The position numbers and the translations under genes were made by a program. Source: an uncultured Bacteroidota bacterium (GTDB taxonomy: Bacteria > Bacteroidota > Bacteroidia > Flavobacteriales > BACL11). From it: a stretch of DNA of 35,340 nt. Of the stretch, positions 11,366-18,893 are shown piece after piece. The stretch covers positions 1-35,340 of the forward strand of contig CACIJW010000012.1 of assembly GCA_902587125.1 (NCBI GenBank), given 5' to 3'. Position 1 is the stretch's first letter; each line of letters begins with the position of its first letter. Under the pieces are notes generated by a model. The model was given only the letters and a program-made list of their open reading frames with translations. It did no database searches and was not told the origin of the DNA.

Positions 11366-11746
11366 TTATTTTAATTCAACTTCAGCTCCAGCATCTTCTA
11401 AAGCTTTTTTAACTCCTTCAGCTTCTTCCTTACTAACACCTTCTTTTACTGCTTTCGGAGCACTATCTACTATTTCTTTAGCCTCTTTTAAACCTAAACC
11501 AGTTAGTTCTTTAACTGCTTTAACAACTTGCAATTTTGAACCACCAGCTGCTTTTAGTATGATATCGAACTCACTTTTTTCTTCAGCCTGATCAGCACCA
11601 CCTGAAGCTCCAGGTGCTGCCGCAACAGCTACAGCTGCCGCTGCAGGTTCGATTCCGTATTCTTCTTTTAATATGTTCGCAAGTTCATTTACCTCTTTTA
11701 CTGTAAGGTTTACTAACTTTTCAGCGAAATCTTTTATATCTGCCAT
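11366..11746 (-). CDS. rplL: Large ribosomal subunit protein bL12 (L7/L12)
   Basis: The multi-copy stalk protein that recruits translation GTPases. Its 126 residues show the N-terminal dimerisation helix ([19 protein letters not shown]), the Ala/Gly-rich hinge near 36-52 and the C-terminal factor-binding domain ([20 protein letters not shown] ... [15 protein letters not shown]). The ATG at 11746 is preceded by an A-rich run on the coding strand, a pattern shared with tuf and glnA. It lies 45 bases after rplJ, a gap holding a 14-base direct repeat, and is followed by the stem-loop before rpoB, so its level may be set apart from rpoB. Confidence 0.98.
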   Translation of the reverse strand: MADIKDFAEKLVNLTVKEVNELANILKEEYGIEPAAAAVAVAAAPGASGGADQAEEKSEFDIILKAAGGSKLQVVKAVKELTGLGLKEAKEIVDSAPKAVKEGVSKEEAEGVKKALEDAGAEVELK

Positions 11747-11762
11747 TTTTTTTGTTTTTAGT

Positions 11763-11792
11763 TATTATTGATTATTAATATTATTGATTATT
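11763..11792. repeat. 14-base tandem-like direct repeat in the rplJ-rplL gap
   Basis: The sequence TATTATTGATTATT occurs at 11763-11776 and again at 11779-11792, two bases apart, filling most of the short rplJ-rplL intergenic region. It is low-complexity A+T sequence, so it may be replication slippage; it sits in the mRNA leader just upstream of rplL. Confidence 0.6.
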
Positions 11793-12334
11793 TAAGTGGA
11801 AGCATTTTTACTTGAAGAAGCTTTGTCTTCAATACTTTTTAATAAATTAGATATTTTGGCATTACTAGATTTCAAAGATGCTATAACATTTTTGATCGGT
11901 GAATCTAATAATGTAATTATATCTCCTATTAACTCTTCTTTAGACTTTAAACTGGAAAGAGCAGATAAGTGCTCATCTCCAATATAAAATTCTTCATCTA
12001 TGTGTGCTGCTTTGAGAATCGGCTTCTCATTTTTCTTTCTAAATTCTTTGATAACCTTAGCCGGAAAGCTTGTAGATTCAGAAAACATGATTGACGTATT
12101 TCCGTTTAAGATATTATCTAGTGAACTAAAATCTGTTTCATTTAGCTCAAACGCTTTTTTTAGCAAGGTATTTTTGACTACAGATAAACTAACTTCTCTT
12201 TTGTAGCACAACCTTCTAAGATTGCTAGTTTGCTCAGCATTGAGACCTGAAATATCAGCTAAATAGAAGTTTCTATTTTCTTTGAGCTTGCTATCAATTA
12301 GACTGATTATTTTATTTTTTTCTTCTTTTTTCAT
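11792..12334 (-). CDS. rplJ: Large ribosomal subunit protein uL10
   Basis: Stalk base protein that anchors the L7/L12 dimers on 23S rRNA. Family features: MKKEEKNKIISLIDSKL start helix, FYLADISGLNAEQTSNLRR, a central RNA-binding domain and a C-terminal helix region (DSPIKNVIASLKSSNAKISN) that binds L12. The frame is open to an ATG at 12373, but that start lies inside rplA; the ATG at 12334 gives 180 residues, begins exactly where relatives begin, and sits one base after the rplA stop, so I chose it. The near-zero spacing implies translational coupling to rplA. Confidence 0.95.
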   Translation of the reverse strand: MKKEEKNKIISLIDSKLKENRNFYLADISGLNAEQTSNLRRLCYKREVSLSVVKNTLLKKAFELNETDFSSLDNILNGNTSIMFSESTSFPAKVIKEFRKKNEKPILKAAHIDEEFYIGDEHLSALSSLKSKEELIGDIITLLDSPIKNVIASLKSSNAKISNLLKSIEDKASSSKNAST

Positions 12335-12335
12335 G

Positions 12336-13028
12336 CTATTGATTAAAACTTGATGATTCAACAGAAACGCCATGTCCCATTGTACTTGAAATACTAATGC
12401 TTTTGATGTAGGTACCCTTTGATGCAGAAGGCTTGAGTTTTTTTATAGTTGATAATAGCTCCTCAGCATTTTCAGAAATTTTTTCAACATCAAAAGAAAC
12501 TTTTCCAATTGATGCATGTACTATTCCATTTTTATCAACTTTAAAATCTATCTTACCTTTTTTAATATCGGTAATAGCTTTTCCTATTTCGTTAGTAACA
12601 GTACCCGACTTTGGATTAGGCATAAGGCCACGTGGCCCGAGTACTTTTCCTAAGGCTCCTAATTTAGACATTGCAGAGGGCATAGTTACTATGACATCTA
12701 CATCTGTCCAACCTTTCTTTATCTTTTCTATATATTCTTGAAAACCGACGTAGTCCGCACCAGCTTTTGAAGCTTCATCCTTCTTATCATCTGTTACAAT
12801 AGCTAAAACTGATACTACTTTACCGGTTCCGTGAGGTAAAGTTGCTACACCACGAACCATCTGATTTGCTTGCTTGGGGTCTACTCCAAGTTTTACAGCA
12901 ATGTCAATTGATGCATCGAACTTTTCTTTTGAAGAATCCTTTACGATTTTACTGGCAGAAAGAATATCATGGGTACTAGTAAAATCAAATTTTTCGATAA
13001 TTTCTCTTCTATTTTTAGTTATTTTCAT
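12336..13028 (-). CDS. rplA: Large ribosomal subunit protein uL1
   Basis: Protein of the L1 stalk that guides tRNA out of the E site; 230 residues, usual length. The signature region TMPSAMSKLGALGKVLGPRGLMPNPKSGTV (given here in part: LGPRGLMPNPKSGTV) and the C-terminal KGTYIKSISISSTMG are clear. It follows rplK after 6 bases and precedes rplJ by one base. In many bacteria L1 represses its own operon by binding the rplK leader; see the finding on the nusG-rplK junction. Confidence 0.97.
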   Translation of the reverse strand: MKITKNRREIIEKFDFTSTHDILSASKIVKDSSKEKFDASIDIAVKLGVDPKQANQMVRGVATLPHGTGKVVSVLAIVTDDKKDEASKAGADYVGFQEYIEKIKKGWTDVDVIVTMPSAMSKLGALGKVLGPRGLMPNPKSGTVTNEIGKAITDIKKGKIDFKVDKNGIVHASIGKVSFDVEKISENAEELLSTIKKLKPSASKGTYIKSISISSTMGHGVSVESSSFNQ

Positions 13029-13034
13029 TTATAA

Positions 13035-13475
13035 TTATTTTTCTGGAAAATCTCCTTTAACATTTATTCCCATACTTCTTGCAGTACCAGCAACCATTTT
13101 CATTGCTGATTGTATGCTAAAAGCATTTAAATCGTTCATTTTATCTTCTGCTATAAGCTTGACTTGGTCCCATGAAACGCTTCCAATTTTACTTCTGTTT
13201 GGTTCACTTGAACCTTTTTTCTTTTTCATTGCTTCAAGTAGCTGTGATGCTGCAGGTGCAGTTTTTATGACAAATTCGAATGATTTATCAGCATAAACAG
13301 TGATAACAACAGGTACTATTTTACCAGGCTTGTCTTGCGTTCTTGCATTAAATTGCTTACAGAACTCCATAATGTTTACCCCCTTTGCTCCTAATGCTGG
13401 TCCAACCGGTGGAGCAGGATTTGCAGCACCCCCTCTTATTTGTAATTTAATTAAACCTGAAATTTCTTTTGCCAT
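13035..13475 (-). CDS. rplK: Large ribosomal subunit protein uL11
   Basis: GTPase-centre protein binding 23S rRNA with the L10/L12 stalk; 146 residues. The proline-rich N-terminal segment [20 protein letters not shown] is the factor-contact and thiostrepton-region loop, and the C-terminal rRNA-binding domain ends with [17 protein letters not shown]. Only 2 bases separate its ATG from the nusG stop. Confidence 0.98.
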   Translation of the reverse strand: MAKEISGLIKLQIRGGAANPAPPVGPALGAKGVNIMEFCKQFNARTQDKPGKIVPVVITVYADKSFEFVIKTAPAASQLLEAMKKKKGSSEPNRSKIGSVSWDQVKLIAEDKMNDLNAFSIQSAMKMVAGTARSMGINVKGDFPEK

Positions 13476-13477
13476 AA

Positions 13478-14032
13478 TTATATTTTTTCTACTTGCATAA
13501 AATTAAGTTCTAAAGGGGTTTTCCTTCCAAAAATTTTAACCATTAACTTGAGTTTTTTTCTTTGTTCATCAATCGCCTCAATTTCTGCATCAAAACTATT
13601 AAAAGGACCATCAATAACCTTTACAACTTCTCCAACAACGAAGGGTATGTTGACATTTTCAACCGAAATTGCCATTTCATCAACTTTGCCAAGAATTCTG
13701 TTTATTTCTGCTTTTCTCATTGGAACTGGTATACCCCCCTTTTTCGAACTGAGAAATCCCAAAACGCCAGGTACTCTTCTAAGTGTGTGAGGAACTTCTC
13801 CTACTAAATCAGCTTCAATAAGTACGTAACCTGGAAAGAAATTTCTGTCCTTGCTAACTTTTTTACCATTTCTGATCTGGTAAACTTTTTCAGTTGGAAC
13901 AAGAACCTTAGAAACAAATTTGCTCATACCATTGATTTCAATCTCTTTTTCTATTGCCTCAGCAGTCTTTCTCTCCTTTCCTCCCATAACTCTAAGGACA
14001 TACCAATTATTTTGTTTTATTTCTGTACTCAT
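13478..14032 (-). CDS. nusG: Transcription termination/antitermination factor NusG
   Basis: Elongation factor that binds the RNA polymerase clamp helices and links it to ribosomes or Rho. The 184 residues comprise an NGN domain ([44 protein letters not shown]) and a C-terminal KOW domain ([20 protein letters not shown]). No signs of a specialised NusG paralogue (such as LoaP/UpxY) are seen, and its place between secE and rplK is the housekeeping position. Gaps to secE and rplK are 2 bases each. Confidence 0.97.
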   Translation of the reverse strand: MSTEIKQNNWYVLRVMGGKERKTAEAIEKEIEINGMSKFVSKVLVPTEKVYQIRNGKKVSKDRNFFPGYVLIEADLVGEVPHTLRRVPGVLGFLSSKKGGIPVPMRKAEINRILGKVDEMAISVENVNIPFVVGEVVKVIDGPFNSFDAEIEAIDEQRKKLKLMVKIFGRKTPLELNFMQVEKI

Positions 14033-14034
14033 TA

Positions 14035-14229
14035 CTATGCAAAAAAACTATAATACAAATCTAATACGTTACTAAACGTGGTATCTAAAAGATAAATGAT
14101 CAAAGCTATAATTAATGTTGCAATGGCTACAACAATTGAACTATTTTGAAGGTCGCTCCAGCTTGGCCAGGTAACCTTGTTTAGAAGTTCAGAAAAAGCT
14201 TCTTTTAAATATGAAATCATTTTACTCAT
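14035..14229 (-). CDS. secE: Preprotein translocase subunit SecE
   Basis: Small essential subunit of the SecYEG channel. From ATG 14229 the product has 64 residues: an amphipathic helix with the family motif (ELLNKVTWPSWSDLQNSS) and one membrane helix (IVVAIATLIIALIIYLL). The open frame runs further upstream to a TTG, but that part lies inside the tRNA-Trp gene and cannot be coding. ATG codons at 14229 and 14220 are both possible; relatives start near the second, and nothing visible decides between them. Confidence 0.93.
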   Translation of the reverse strand: MSKMISYLKEAFSELLNKVTWPSWSDLQNSSIVVAIATLIIALIIYLLDTTFSNVLDLYYSFFA

Positions 14230-14243
14230 AAATCTACTATTAG

Positions 14244-14316
14244 CACGGGTGGAGAGACTCGAACTCCCAGCCAATGGTTTTGGAGACCACTACTCTACCA
14301 ATTGAGCTACACCCGT
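14244..14316 (-). tRNA. tRNA-Trp (anticodon CCA)
   Basis: A 73-base cloverleaf: acceptor stem ACGGGTG/CACCCGT, D arm AGCTCAATTGGTAGAG, anticodon loop CTCCAAA with CCA, T arm with TTCGAGT, discriminator G as expected for Trp. The 3' CCA is not encoded. It lies between tuf and secE, as in E. coli (trpT is placed differently there, but tRNA genes flank tufB). Confidence 0.95.
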
Positions 14317-14353
14317 TTAGTATGATATTTCTATCACAAACAGCTGTATCTAA

Positions 14354-15541
14354 TTACTTTTCTATGGAAGTAATTTGACCTGCTCCAACAGTTCTACCTC
14401 CTTCTCTAATTGCAAATCTTAGTCCTTCACTCATTGCTACTGGACTAATTAATTCAACGGAAATTGTTAAGTTGTCTCCAGGCATCACCATTTCAGTTCC
14501 AGCAGGAAGTATAATCTCACCCGTCACATCAGTTGTTCTAAGATAAAATTGAGGTCTATACTTGTTGTGAAATGGAGTGTGTCTACCACCCTCCTCTTTT
14601 TTAAGTATATAAACTTCGGCTTTAAACTTAGTGTGAGGTGTTACAGAGCCGGGTTTACAAATTACCATACCTCTTTTAATATCAGTTTTTTCAATTCCTC
14701 TTAAGAGAATTCCAACATTGTCACCAGCTTCCCCTCTATCAAGAATTTTTCTAAACATTTCAACACCAGTTACTGTTGATGCTAATTTCTCAGCACCCAT
14801 ACCAATGATATCAACAGCATCACCTGAATTAGCTACTCCAGTTTCAATTCTTCCAGTAGCAACTGTTCCTCTACCAGTAATTGTAAAAACATCCTCAATT
14901 GGCATTAGAAAATCTTTTTGGTTGTCTCTAACTGGCTCAGGAATGTACTTATCAACTTCACTCATTAACTCTTCAACTTTTGCAGTCCATTCTGCTTCTC
15001 CATTAAGTGCACCTAAAGCAGATCCAGTTATGATTGGAGCGTTATCTCCATCATATTCGTAAAAAGACAATAATTCCCTAACTTCCATTTCTACTAATTC
15101 CATTAACTCTTCGTCATCCACCATATCAGCTTTGTTGAGAAAAACAACAATTGCTGGAACACCTACTTGTCTCGCAAGTAGAATGTGCTCTCTTGTTTGA
15201 GGCATTGGACCGTCAGTTGCAGCACATACTAATATTGCACCATCCATTTGAGCAGCACCAGTTACCATGTTTTTTACATAATCTGCGTGACCAGGACAAT
15301 CAACATGCGCATAGTGTCTATTATCTGTTTCATACTCAACGTGAGAAGTGTTAATTGTTATTCCTCTTTCTTTTTCTTCAGGAGCATTGTCTATTGTGTC
15401 AAAGTCTCTGACTTCAGCACCACCTTTTGCTGCTAATACTTTAGTTATAGCTGCAGTAAGTGTTGTTTTGCCATGATCAACATGACCTATTGTACCAATA
15501 TTTAAGTGTGGTTTGGTACGATTAAAATTTTCTTTTGCCAT
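14354..15541 (-). CDS. tuf: Elongation factor Tu
   Basis: GTPase that brings aminoacyl-tRNA to the ribosome; 395 residues, normal length. P loop [11 protein letters not shown] (19-29), switch [25 protein letters not shown] and SAL for guanine recognition, then the beta-barrel domains 2 and 3 ending [13 protein letters not shown]. The ATG is preceded on the coding strand by an A-rich tract with no Shine-Dalgarno sequence. It lies between four tRNA genes upstream and tRNA-Trp/secE downstream and is probably read through from the tRNA promoter. Only one tuf is in view. Confidence 0.99.
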   Translation of the reverse strand: MAKENFNRTKPHLNIGTIGHVDHGKTTLTAAITKVLAAKGGAEVRDFDTIDNAPEEKERGITINTSHVEYETDNRHYAHVDCPGHADYVKNMVTGAAQMDGAILVCAATDGPMPQTREHILLARQVGVPAIVVFLNKADMVDDEELMELVEMEVRELLSFYEYDGDNAPIITGSALGALNGEAEWTAKVEELMSEVDKYIPEPVRDNQKDFLMPIEDVFTITGRGTVATGRIETGVANSGDAVDIIGMGAEKLASTVTGVEMFRKILDRGEAGDNVGILLRGIEKTDIKRGMVICKPGSVTPHTKFKAEVYILKKEEGGRHTPFHNKYRPQFYLRTTDVTGEIILPAGTEMVMPGDNLTISVELISPVAMSEGLRFAIREGGRTVGAGQITSIEK

Positions 15542-15608
15542 TTTTTTTTAAATTTTAATTATTAATAATTCTTTTCCAACTCTCAATCATTTCAATTTTG
15601 TTCCTTTG

Positions 15609-15680
15609 AGCCAATGACGGGAATTGAACCCGTGACCTCTTCCTTACCAAGGAAACGCTCTACCCCTGAGCTACATCGGC
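15609..15680 (-). tRNA. tRNA-Thr (anticodon GGT)
   Basis: A 72-base cloverleaf with acceptor GCCGATG/CATTGGC (one G-U pair), anticodon stem TTTCC/GGAAG around loop TTGGTAA (anticodon GGT), T loop TTCAATT, discriminator U. CCA is not encoded. It is the last of four clustered tRNA genes before tuf. Confidence 0.95.
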
Positions 15681-15691
15681 TAAAAGCCTAG

Positions 15692-15765
15692 AGCGAGAAA
15701 CGGGATTCGAACCCGCGACCCTCAGCTTGGAAGGCTGATGCTCTAGCCAACTGAGCTATTCTCGC
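15692..15765 (-). tRNA. tRNA-Gly (anticodon TCC)
   Basis: A 74-base cloverleaf: acceptor GCGAGAA/TTCTCGC, anticodon stem TCAGC/GCTGA around loop CTTCCAA (anticodon TCC), T loop TTCGAAT, discriminator U as usual for Gly. CCA is not encoded. Eleven bases separate it from tRNA-Thr(GGT). Confidence 0.95.
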
Positions 15766-15775
15766 AGTTTTTTTG

Positions 15776-15857
15776 TGGGGAGAACAGGATTCGAACCTGT
15801 GAAGGCTAAGCCAACAGATTTACAGTCTGCCCTCGTTGACCGCTTGAGTATCTCCCC
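15776..15857 (-). tRNA. tRNA-Tyr (anticodon GTA)
   Basis: An 82-base tRNA with a long variable arm typical of bacterial tRNA-Tyr: acceptor GGGGAGA/TCTCCCC, anticodon stem CAGAC/GTCTG-type pairing around the loop with GTA, T loop TTCGAAT, discriminator A. CCA is not encoded. Confidence 0.95.
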
Positions 15858-15879
15858 AAAAAAAGGAATGATAAATAAG

Positions 15880-15953
15880 AGCCGATAGAGGGACTCGAAC
15901 CCACGACCTGCTGATTACAAATCAGCTGCTCTAGCCAGCTGAGCTATATCGGC
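15880..15953 (-). tRNA. tRNA-Thr (anticodon TGT)
   Basis: A 74-base cloverleaf, first gene of the tRNA cluster: acceptor GCCGATA/TATCGGC, anticodon stem GCTGA/TCAGC around loop TTTGTAA (anticodon TGT), T loop TTCGAGT, discriminator U. CCA is not encoded. Confidence 0.95.
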
Positions 15954-15977
15954 ATATCTACTTTCCTATCTAGTAAA

Positions 15978-15995
15978 AAAAGAACACGCTCTTTT
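15978..15995 (-). other. A/U-rich hairpin in the leader of the tRNA-tuf transcript
   Basis: AAAAGA and TCTTTT flank a 6-base loop, and on the - strand the stem runs into further T residues. It sits between the putative -7 box at 16004-16011 and tRNA-Thr(TGT). It is too weak to be called a terminator; it may be a leader processing site or chance. Confidence 0.25.
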
Positions 15996-16003
15996 AAGGG
16001 TTG

Positions 16004-16011
16004 CAAATTTA
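16004..16011 (-). promoter_or_regulatory. Putative -7 element for the tRNA-tuf operon
   Basis: TAAATTTG on the - strand matches the Bacteroidota -7 consensus TAnnTTTG and lies 50 bases before the first tRNA, in the 115-base gap after the xer gene. No good TTG/TTTG -33 element is seen 19-21 bases upstream, so the call rests on one element and position. Confidence 0.45.
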
Positions 16012-16058
16012 TTAAAGTTTTGCTTACTTTCATCATATTTTACGTTTTTTTTATTAGC

Positions 16059-16091
16059 AAAAAGCATATCATGCTCTGGGATGCGCTTTTT
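16059..16091 (-). terminator. Possible terminator of rpsU-xerC
   Basis: On the - strand AAAAAGC near 16091-16085 pairs with GCTTTTT at 16065-16059, extended by an AT/AT step past a two-base bulge. The A-tract, stem, U-tract form resembles a factor-independent terminator, and the xerC stop (16069-16071) lies within it. The stem is A/U-rich. Confidence 0.4.
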
Positions 16092-16935
16092 TGTAAATGC
16101 TTTTGACTTTTTCGATAGAATTGTGAGTATAAACTTGTGTAGCATTTAAACTGCTATGACCTAGCAACTCTTTAATCGCATTAATATCAGCTCCATTGTT
16201 TAACATATGAGTTGCAAAAGTATGTCGCAGTATGTGAGGACTATTGTTAGTTTTTGTAGAATGTAATGAAAGATGATCTTTTACAATTCGATAAATTTTT
16301 TTTGAGTATAATCTTTTATTTTTATCATTAGTGAATAAATATCCAGTAATATTAAATTGTTGAACAAAAATTTGAATTCTTTTGGTAAGTATGTCAGCTA
16401 ATGGAATAAATCTTTCTTTTTTACCCTTTCCAATAATTTTTATGCTTTTATTTTTGAAGTCAAAATCCTTTGTTCTGATTGATAATAGTTCTGACACACG
16501 AACACCTGTAAAGTATAAAAATTCAATAATTAAAAAATTTCTTTTACCTACGAAATCGTCAGTAAAATTAGTTTCATCTAATATTTTGGACATATCAATT
16601 TGAGATATGTGACTTGGGATTTTTTTATTGGTTTTGGGAGCAACAAGTTTTTTTATTGGGTTTTTTTTAATTAAATCAAAAGATATTAAATATTTAAAAT
16701 AAGACCTAAGAGTAGAAATTTTTCTATTTACTGTGGATACTGAATTTTTTGAATCTAATAAAAGAGCAACCCAGCTTCTTATCATTTCAAAACTTATTTC
16801 ATTGTCATTAGATACTTCAAATTTTGTTTTTAAAAATTGTTGAAATTGAAACAAGTCTCTTCTGTATGAAATATATGTGTAGTTGGAATATCTTCTTTCA
16901 GATTTTATGTAAGTAAGGAATTCTTTTATTTGCAT
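16069..16935 (-). CDS. xerC: XerC/XerD-type tyrosine recombinase
   Basis: Site-specific recombinase, 288 residues from ATG 16935 (the open frame extends only to a TTG six codons earlier; relatives start at MQIKEFL). N-terminal SAM-like DNA-binding domain (1-100) and catalytic domain with the full set: R146 (TGVRVSEL), the lysine of GKGKKER (about 170), H234 and R237 (PHILRHTFATHML), H260 (LLGHSSLNATQVYTH) and nucleophile Y269. It lies downstream of rpsU, a common place for a chromosomal Xer gene in Bacteroidota, which argues for chromosome-dimer resolution rather than a mobile integrase; no att repeats or phage genes are near, although tRNA genes are next door. XerC versus XerD cannot be settled from this alone. 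Confidence 0.88.
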   Translation of the reverse strand: MQIKEFLTYIKSERRYSNYTYISYRRDLFQFQQFLKTKFEVSNDNEISFEMIRSWVALLLDSKNSVSTVNRKISTLRSYFKYLISFDLIKKNPIKKLVAPKTNKKIPSHISQIDMSKILDETNFTDDFVGKRNFLIIEFLYFTGVRVSELLSIRTKDFDFKNKSIKIIGKGKKERFIPLADILTKRIQIFVQQFNITGYLFTNDKNKRLYSKKIYRIVKDHLSLHSTKTNNSPHILRHTFATHMLNNGADINAIKELLGHSSLNATQVYTHNSIEKVKSIYKKAHPRA

Positions 16936-16983
16936 TATTTTCAAACAACACAAATATAATCTTTAAAAAGGTTTTGGATATAG

Positions 16984-17175
16984 CTATTGAGAATTTCTTA
17001 ACAGATTTTCGGAGTAAGCAGCTTTTTGTTTCTTTACTCTTAATTTTTCTGATTTTTTAGTAAATTCTTTTCTTTGTCTGATTTCTTTTAAAACCTGTGT
17101 TTGCAAGAATTTTCTTTTAAAACGCTTTAGAGCTCTGTCTATATTTTCTCCTTCCTTAACTGGTATTATTAACAT
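16984..17175 (-). CDS. rpsU: Small ribosomal subunit protein bS21
   Basis: A 63-residue, strongly basic protein of the 30S platform near the anti-Shine-Dalgarno region (VKEGENIDRALKRFKRKF matches the family start). In Bacteroidota bS21 has been linked, with bS18 and bS6, to masking of the 16S rRNA 3' end, in keeping with the absence of SD sequences here. A -7 element lies 20 bases upstream. The xer gene follows after 48 bases. Confidence 0.95.
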   Translation of the reverse strand: MLIIPVKEGENIDRALKRFKRKFLQTQVLKEIRQRKEFTKKSEKLRVKKQKAAYSENLLRNSQ

Positions 17176-17194
17176 TTAATGAATTTTACGCCTG

Positions 17195-17202
17195 CAAAAA
17201 TA
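17195..17202 (-). promoter_or_regulatory. Putative -7 element for rpsU-xerC
   Basis: TATTTTTG on the - strand, an exact TAnnTTTG match, in the 33-base gap between the acyl-CoA dehydrogenase stop and the rpsU ATG. Position fits a short 5' leader of about 10-15 bases. No clear -33 TTG is seen. Confidence 0.5.
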
Positions 17203-17208
17203 GTATTA

Positions 17209-18348
17209 TTATTTAAATAAAAGATTACTAATGACTTGTTTTTGAATTTGTGTAGTTCCTTCTCCAATAGTACATAGTTTTGAGTCTCGATAAAATTTTT
17301 CAGCAGGAAAATCTTTTGTATATCCATATCCACCTAAAATTTGTACGGCCTCTGATGAAATTTCAACACAACTTTCAGATGAATAATATTTTGCCATAGC
17401 ACTTTCTTTAGTTACTCTTTTGTTTTGGTTTTTAAGCTGAGCGGCATGGTAAATAAGCATTTCTGAAGCTTCTATTTTTTTGTACATATCAGCAAGTTTG
17501 AACGAAATTGCTTGAAACTGACTTATCTTTTTTCCAAATTGTTCTCTTTGCTTTGAATAATTTAGTGCTGTTTTATAAGCTCCTATTGATATTCCCTGTG
17601 ATAATGCAGCAATTGAAATTCTACCGCCATCTAAAATTTTCATTGATTGTATAAATCCTTGTCCAATATCTCCGATAATATTGTCTAATGGTATGTGACA
17701 ATTCTGAAGTATTACTTCAGAGGTTTCTGAAGCTCTCATTCCTAACTTATCTTCCTTTTTACCGCTTGAAATTCCTTGTACTGATTTGTCAATAATAAAA
17801 GCTGACATACCTCTGGAGTCTCCTTTCTTACCTGTTCTTGCTATTATAACATAAACATCTGCAGATATTCCATGAGTAATAAAGTTTTTTGTACCATTTA
17901 AAACCCATTCATTGCCGACTTTGACGGCGGTAGTGCTCATGCCACCTGCATCTGATCCAGTGTTATGCTCAGTTAACCCCCATGCACCAAGAAATTGACC
18001 TGTGGCAAGCTTAGTGACCCAATTATTTATCTGAGTTTCATTACCATGGTTTAAGATATGACCGGTGCACAAAGAATTATGAGCAGCAACTGACAAAGCT
18101 ATGGACGGATCAACAATTGCAAGTTCTTGAATAGCAGTTACATACTCAAAATAACCAAATCCAGAGCCATTATATTTTTCTGGTACCAGAATACCCATAA
18201 GACCCAAACTTCCAAGCTCTTGAAATAACGAATGAGGGAAGTGTTGTTTATCATCCCATTCTCTAACAAATGGAGTTATTTTCCGTTTGGCAAACTGCTG
18301 AACCATATCAGCAATCATTTTTTGATTTTCTGTATAATTAAAATCCAT
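17209..18348 (-). CDS. Acyl-CoA dehydrogenase (short/medium-chain type)
   Basis: FAD enzyme making the first oxidation of fatty-acyl-CoA in beta-oxidation or branched amino-acid breakdown; 379 residues, standard length. Motifs: GAWGLTEHNTGSDAGGMSTT (FAD/substrate loop), LDGGRISIAALSQGI, QFGKKISQFQAISFKLADM, and C-terminal GGYGYTKDFPAEKFYRDSK followed by IGEGTTQIQ, where E363 is at the catalytic-base position of short-chain (butyryl-CoA) enzymes. The exact chain length is not readable. It follows apt with one base between stop and ATG, so the two are likely coupled. Confidence 0.92.
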   Translation of the reverse strand: MDFNYTENQKMIADMVQQFAKRKITPFVREWDDKQHFPHSLFQELGSLGLMGILVPEKYNGSGFGYFEYVTAIQELAIVDPSIALSVAAHNSLCTGHILNHGNETQINNWVTKLATGQFLGAWGLTEHNTGSDAGGMSTTAVKVGNEWVLNGTKNFITHGISADVYVIIARTGKKGDSRGMSAFIIDKSVQGISSGKKEDKLGMRASETSEVILQNCHIPLDNIIGDIGQGFIQSMKILDGGRISIAALSQGISIGAYKTALNYSKQREQFGKKISQFQAISFKLADMYKKIEASEMLIYHAAQLKNQNKRVTKESAMAKYYSSESCVEISSEAVQILGGYGYTKDFPAEKFYRDSKLCTIGEGTTQIQKQVISNLLFK

Positions 18349-18349
18349 A

Positions 18350-18877
18350 TTAATAATTTACTAAATTAATAATATTATCAGAAAATTTAGATAGCTTTTT
18401 ATCTCCATTTAGCTTTTTTAATGAAATTAAAAAAGCATATCCAGCAACATTAGCACCAAGCATTTGAATTAGCTTGGAAGCAGCAACTGCAGTACCTCCG
18501 GTTGCAAGTAAATCATCATGAATTAAAATATTCCAGCCCTTTTTAATATCAGATTTATGCACTTCAACTTCTGCAGAACCATACTCTAAATCATATTTAC
18601 ATCTTAAAGTTTCCCCAGGTAATTTTCCCGATTTTCTAATTGGAATGAAAGGTATTCCCATTTTATTAGCAAGTAAGAAGCCAAATAGAAATCCTCTACT
18701 TTCAACTCCAACAATAGCATCTACCTTTTTACCTTTTAATCGATTAATAAAAGTGTCAATTATCTCGGAAGATAATTCCTGGTCTAATAAGAGAGTAGTG
18801 ATATCCTTGAAATTAATACCACGTTTTGGAAAATCAGGCACCTCCCTAATTACTAAATCTATTTTTTTACTTATCAT
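18350..18877 (-). CDS. apt: Adenine phosphoribosyltransferase
   Basis: Purine salvage enzyme converting adenine and PRPP to AMP. 175 residues, standard length. Motifs: IREVPDFPKRGINFKDIT at the N-terminus (typical of Apt), VGVESRGFLFG (57-67), and the PRPP-binding segment ILIHDDLLATGGTA (117-130) with the two adjacent acidic residues. The gene is 16 bases after the symporter gene and one base before the acyl-CoA dehydrogenase, so the three are probably one transcript. Confidence 0.95.
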   Translation of the reverse strand: MISKKIDLVIREVPDFPKRGINFKDITTLLLDQELSSEIIDTFINRLKGKKVDAIVGVESRGFLFGFLLANKMGIPFIPIRKSGKLPGETLRCKYDLEYGSAEVEVHKSDIKKGWNILIHDDLLATGGTAVAASKLIQMLGANVAGYAFLISLKKLNGDKKLSKFSDNIINLVNY

Positions 18878-18893
18878 TTCTATTTTAAAAAAT

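Noticed and set aside
12335..12373. Upstream in-frame ATG for rplJ at 12373
   Set aside because: Lies inside rplA; the ATG at 12334 matches the family start.
12874..13296. A 140-codon + strand frame opposite rplA/rplK
   Set aside because: Antisense to two conserved ribosomal protein genes across their junction, with no recognisable domain.
14230..14274. Extended secE N-terminus from a TTG at 14274
   Set aside because: This part overlaps the tRNA-Trp gene and is absent from relatives; ATG 14229 or 14220 is used instead.
16069..16935. The tyrosine recombinase beside tRNA genes as an integrase of a mobile element
   Set aside because: No attachment repeats, phage or conjugation genes nearby; it sits in the conserved rpsU neighbourhood and matches chromosomal Xer proteins.
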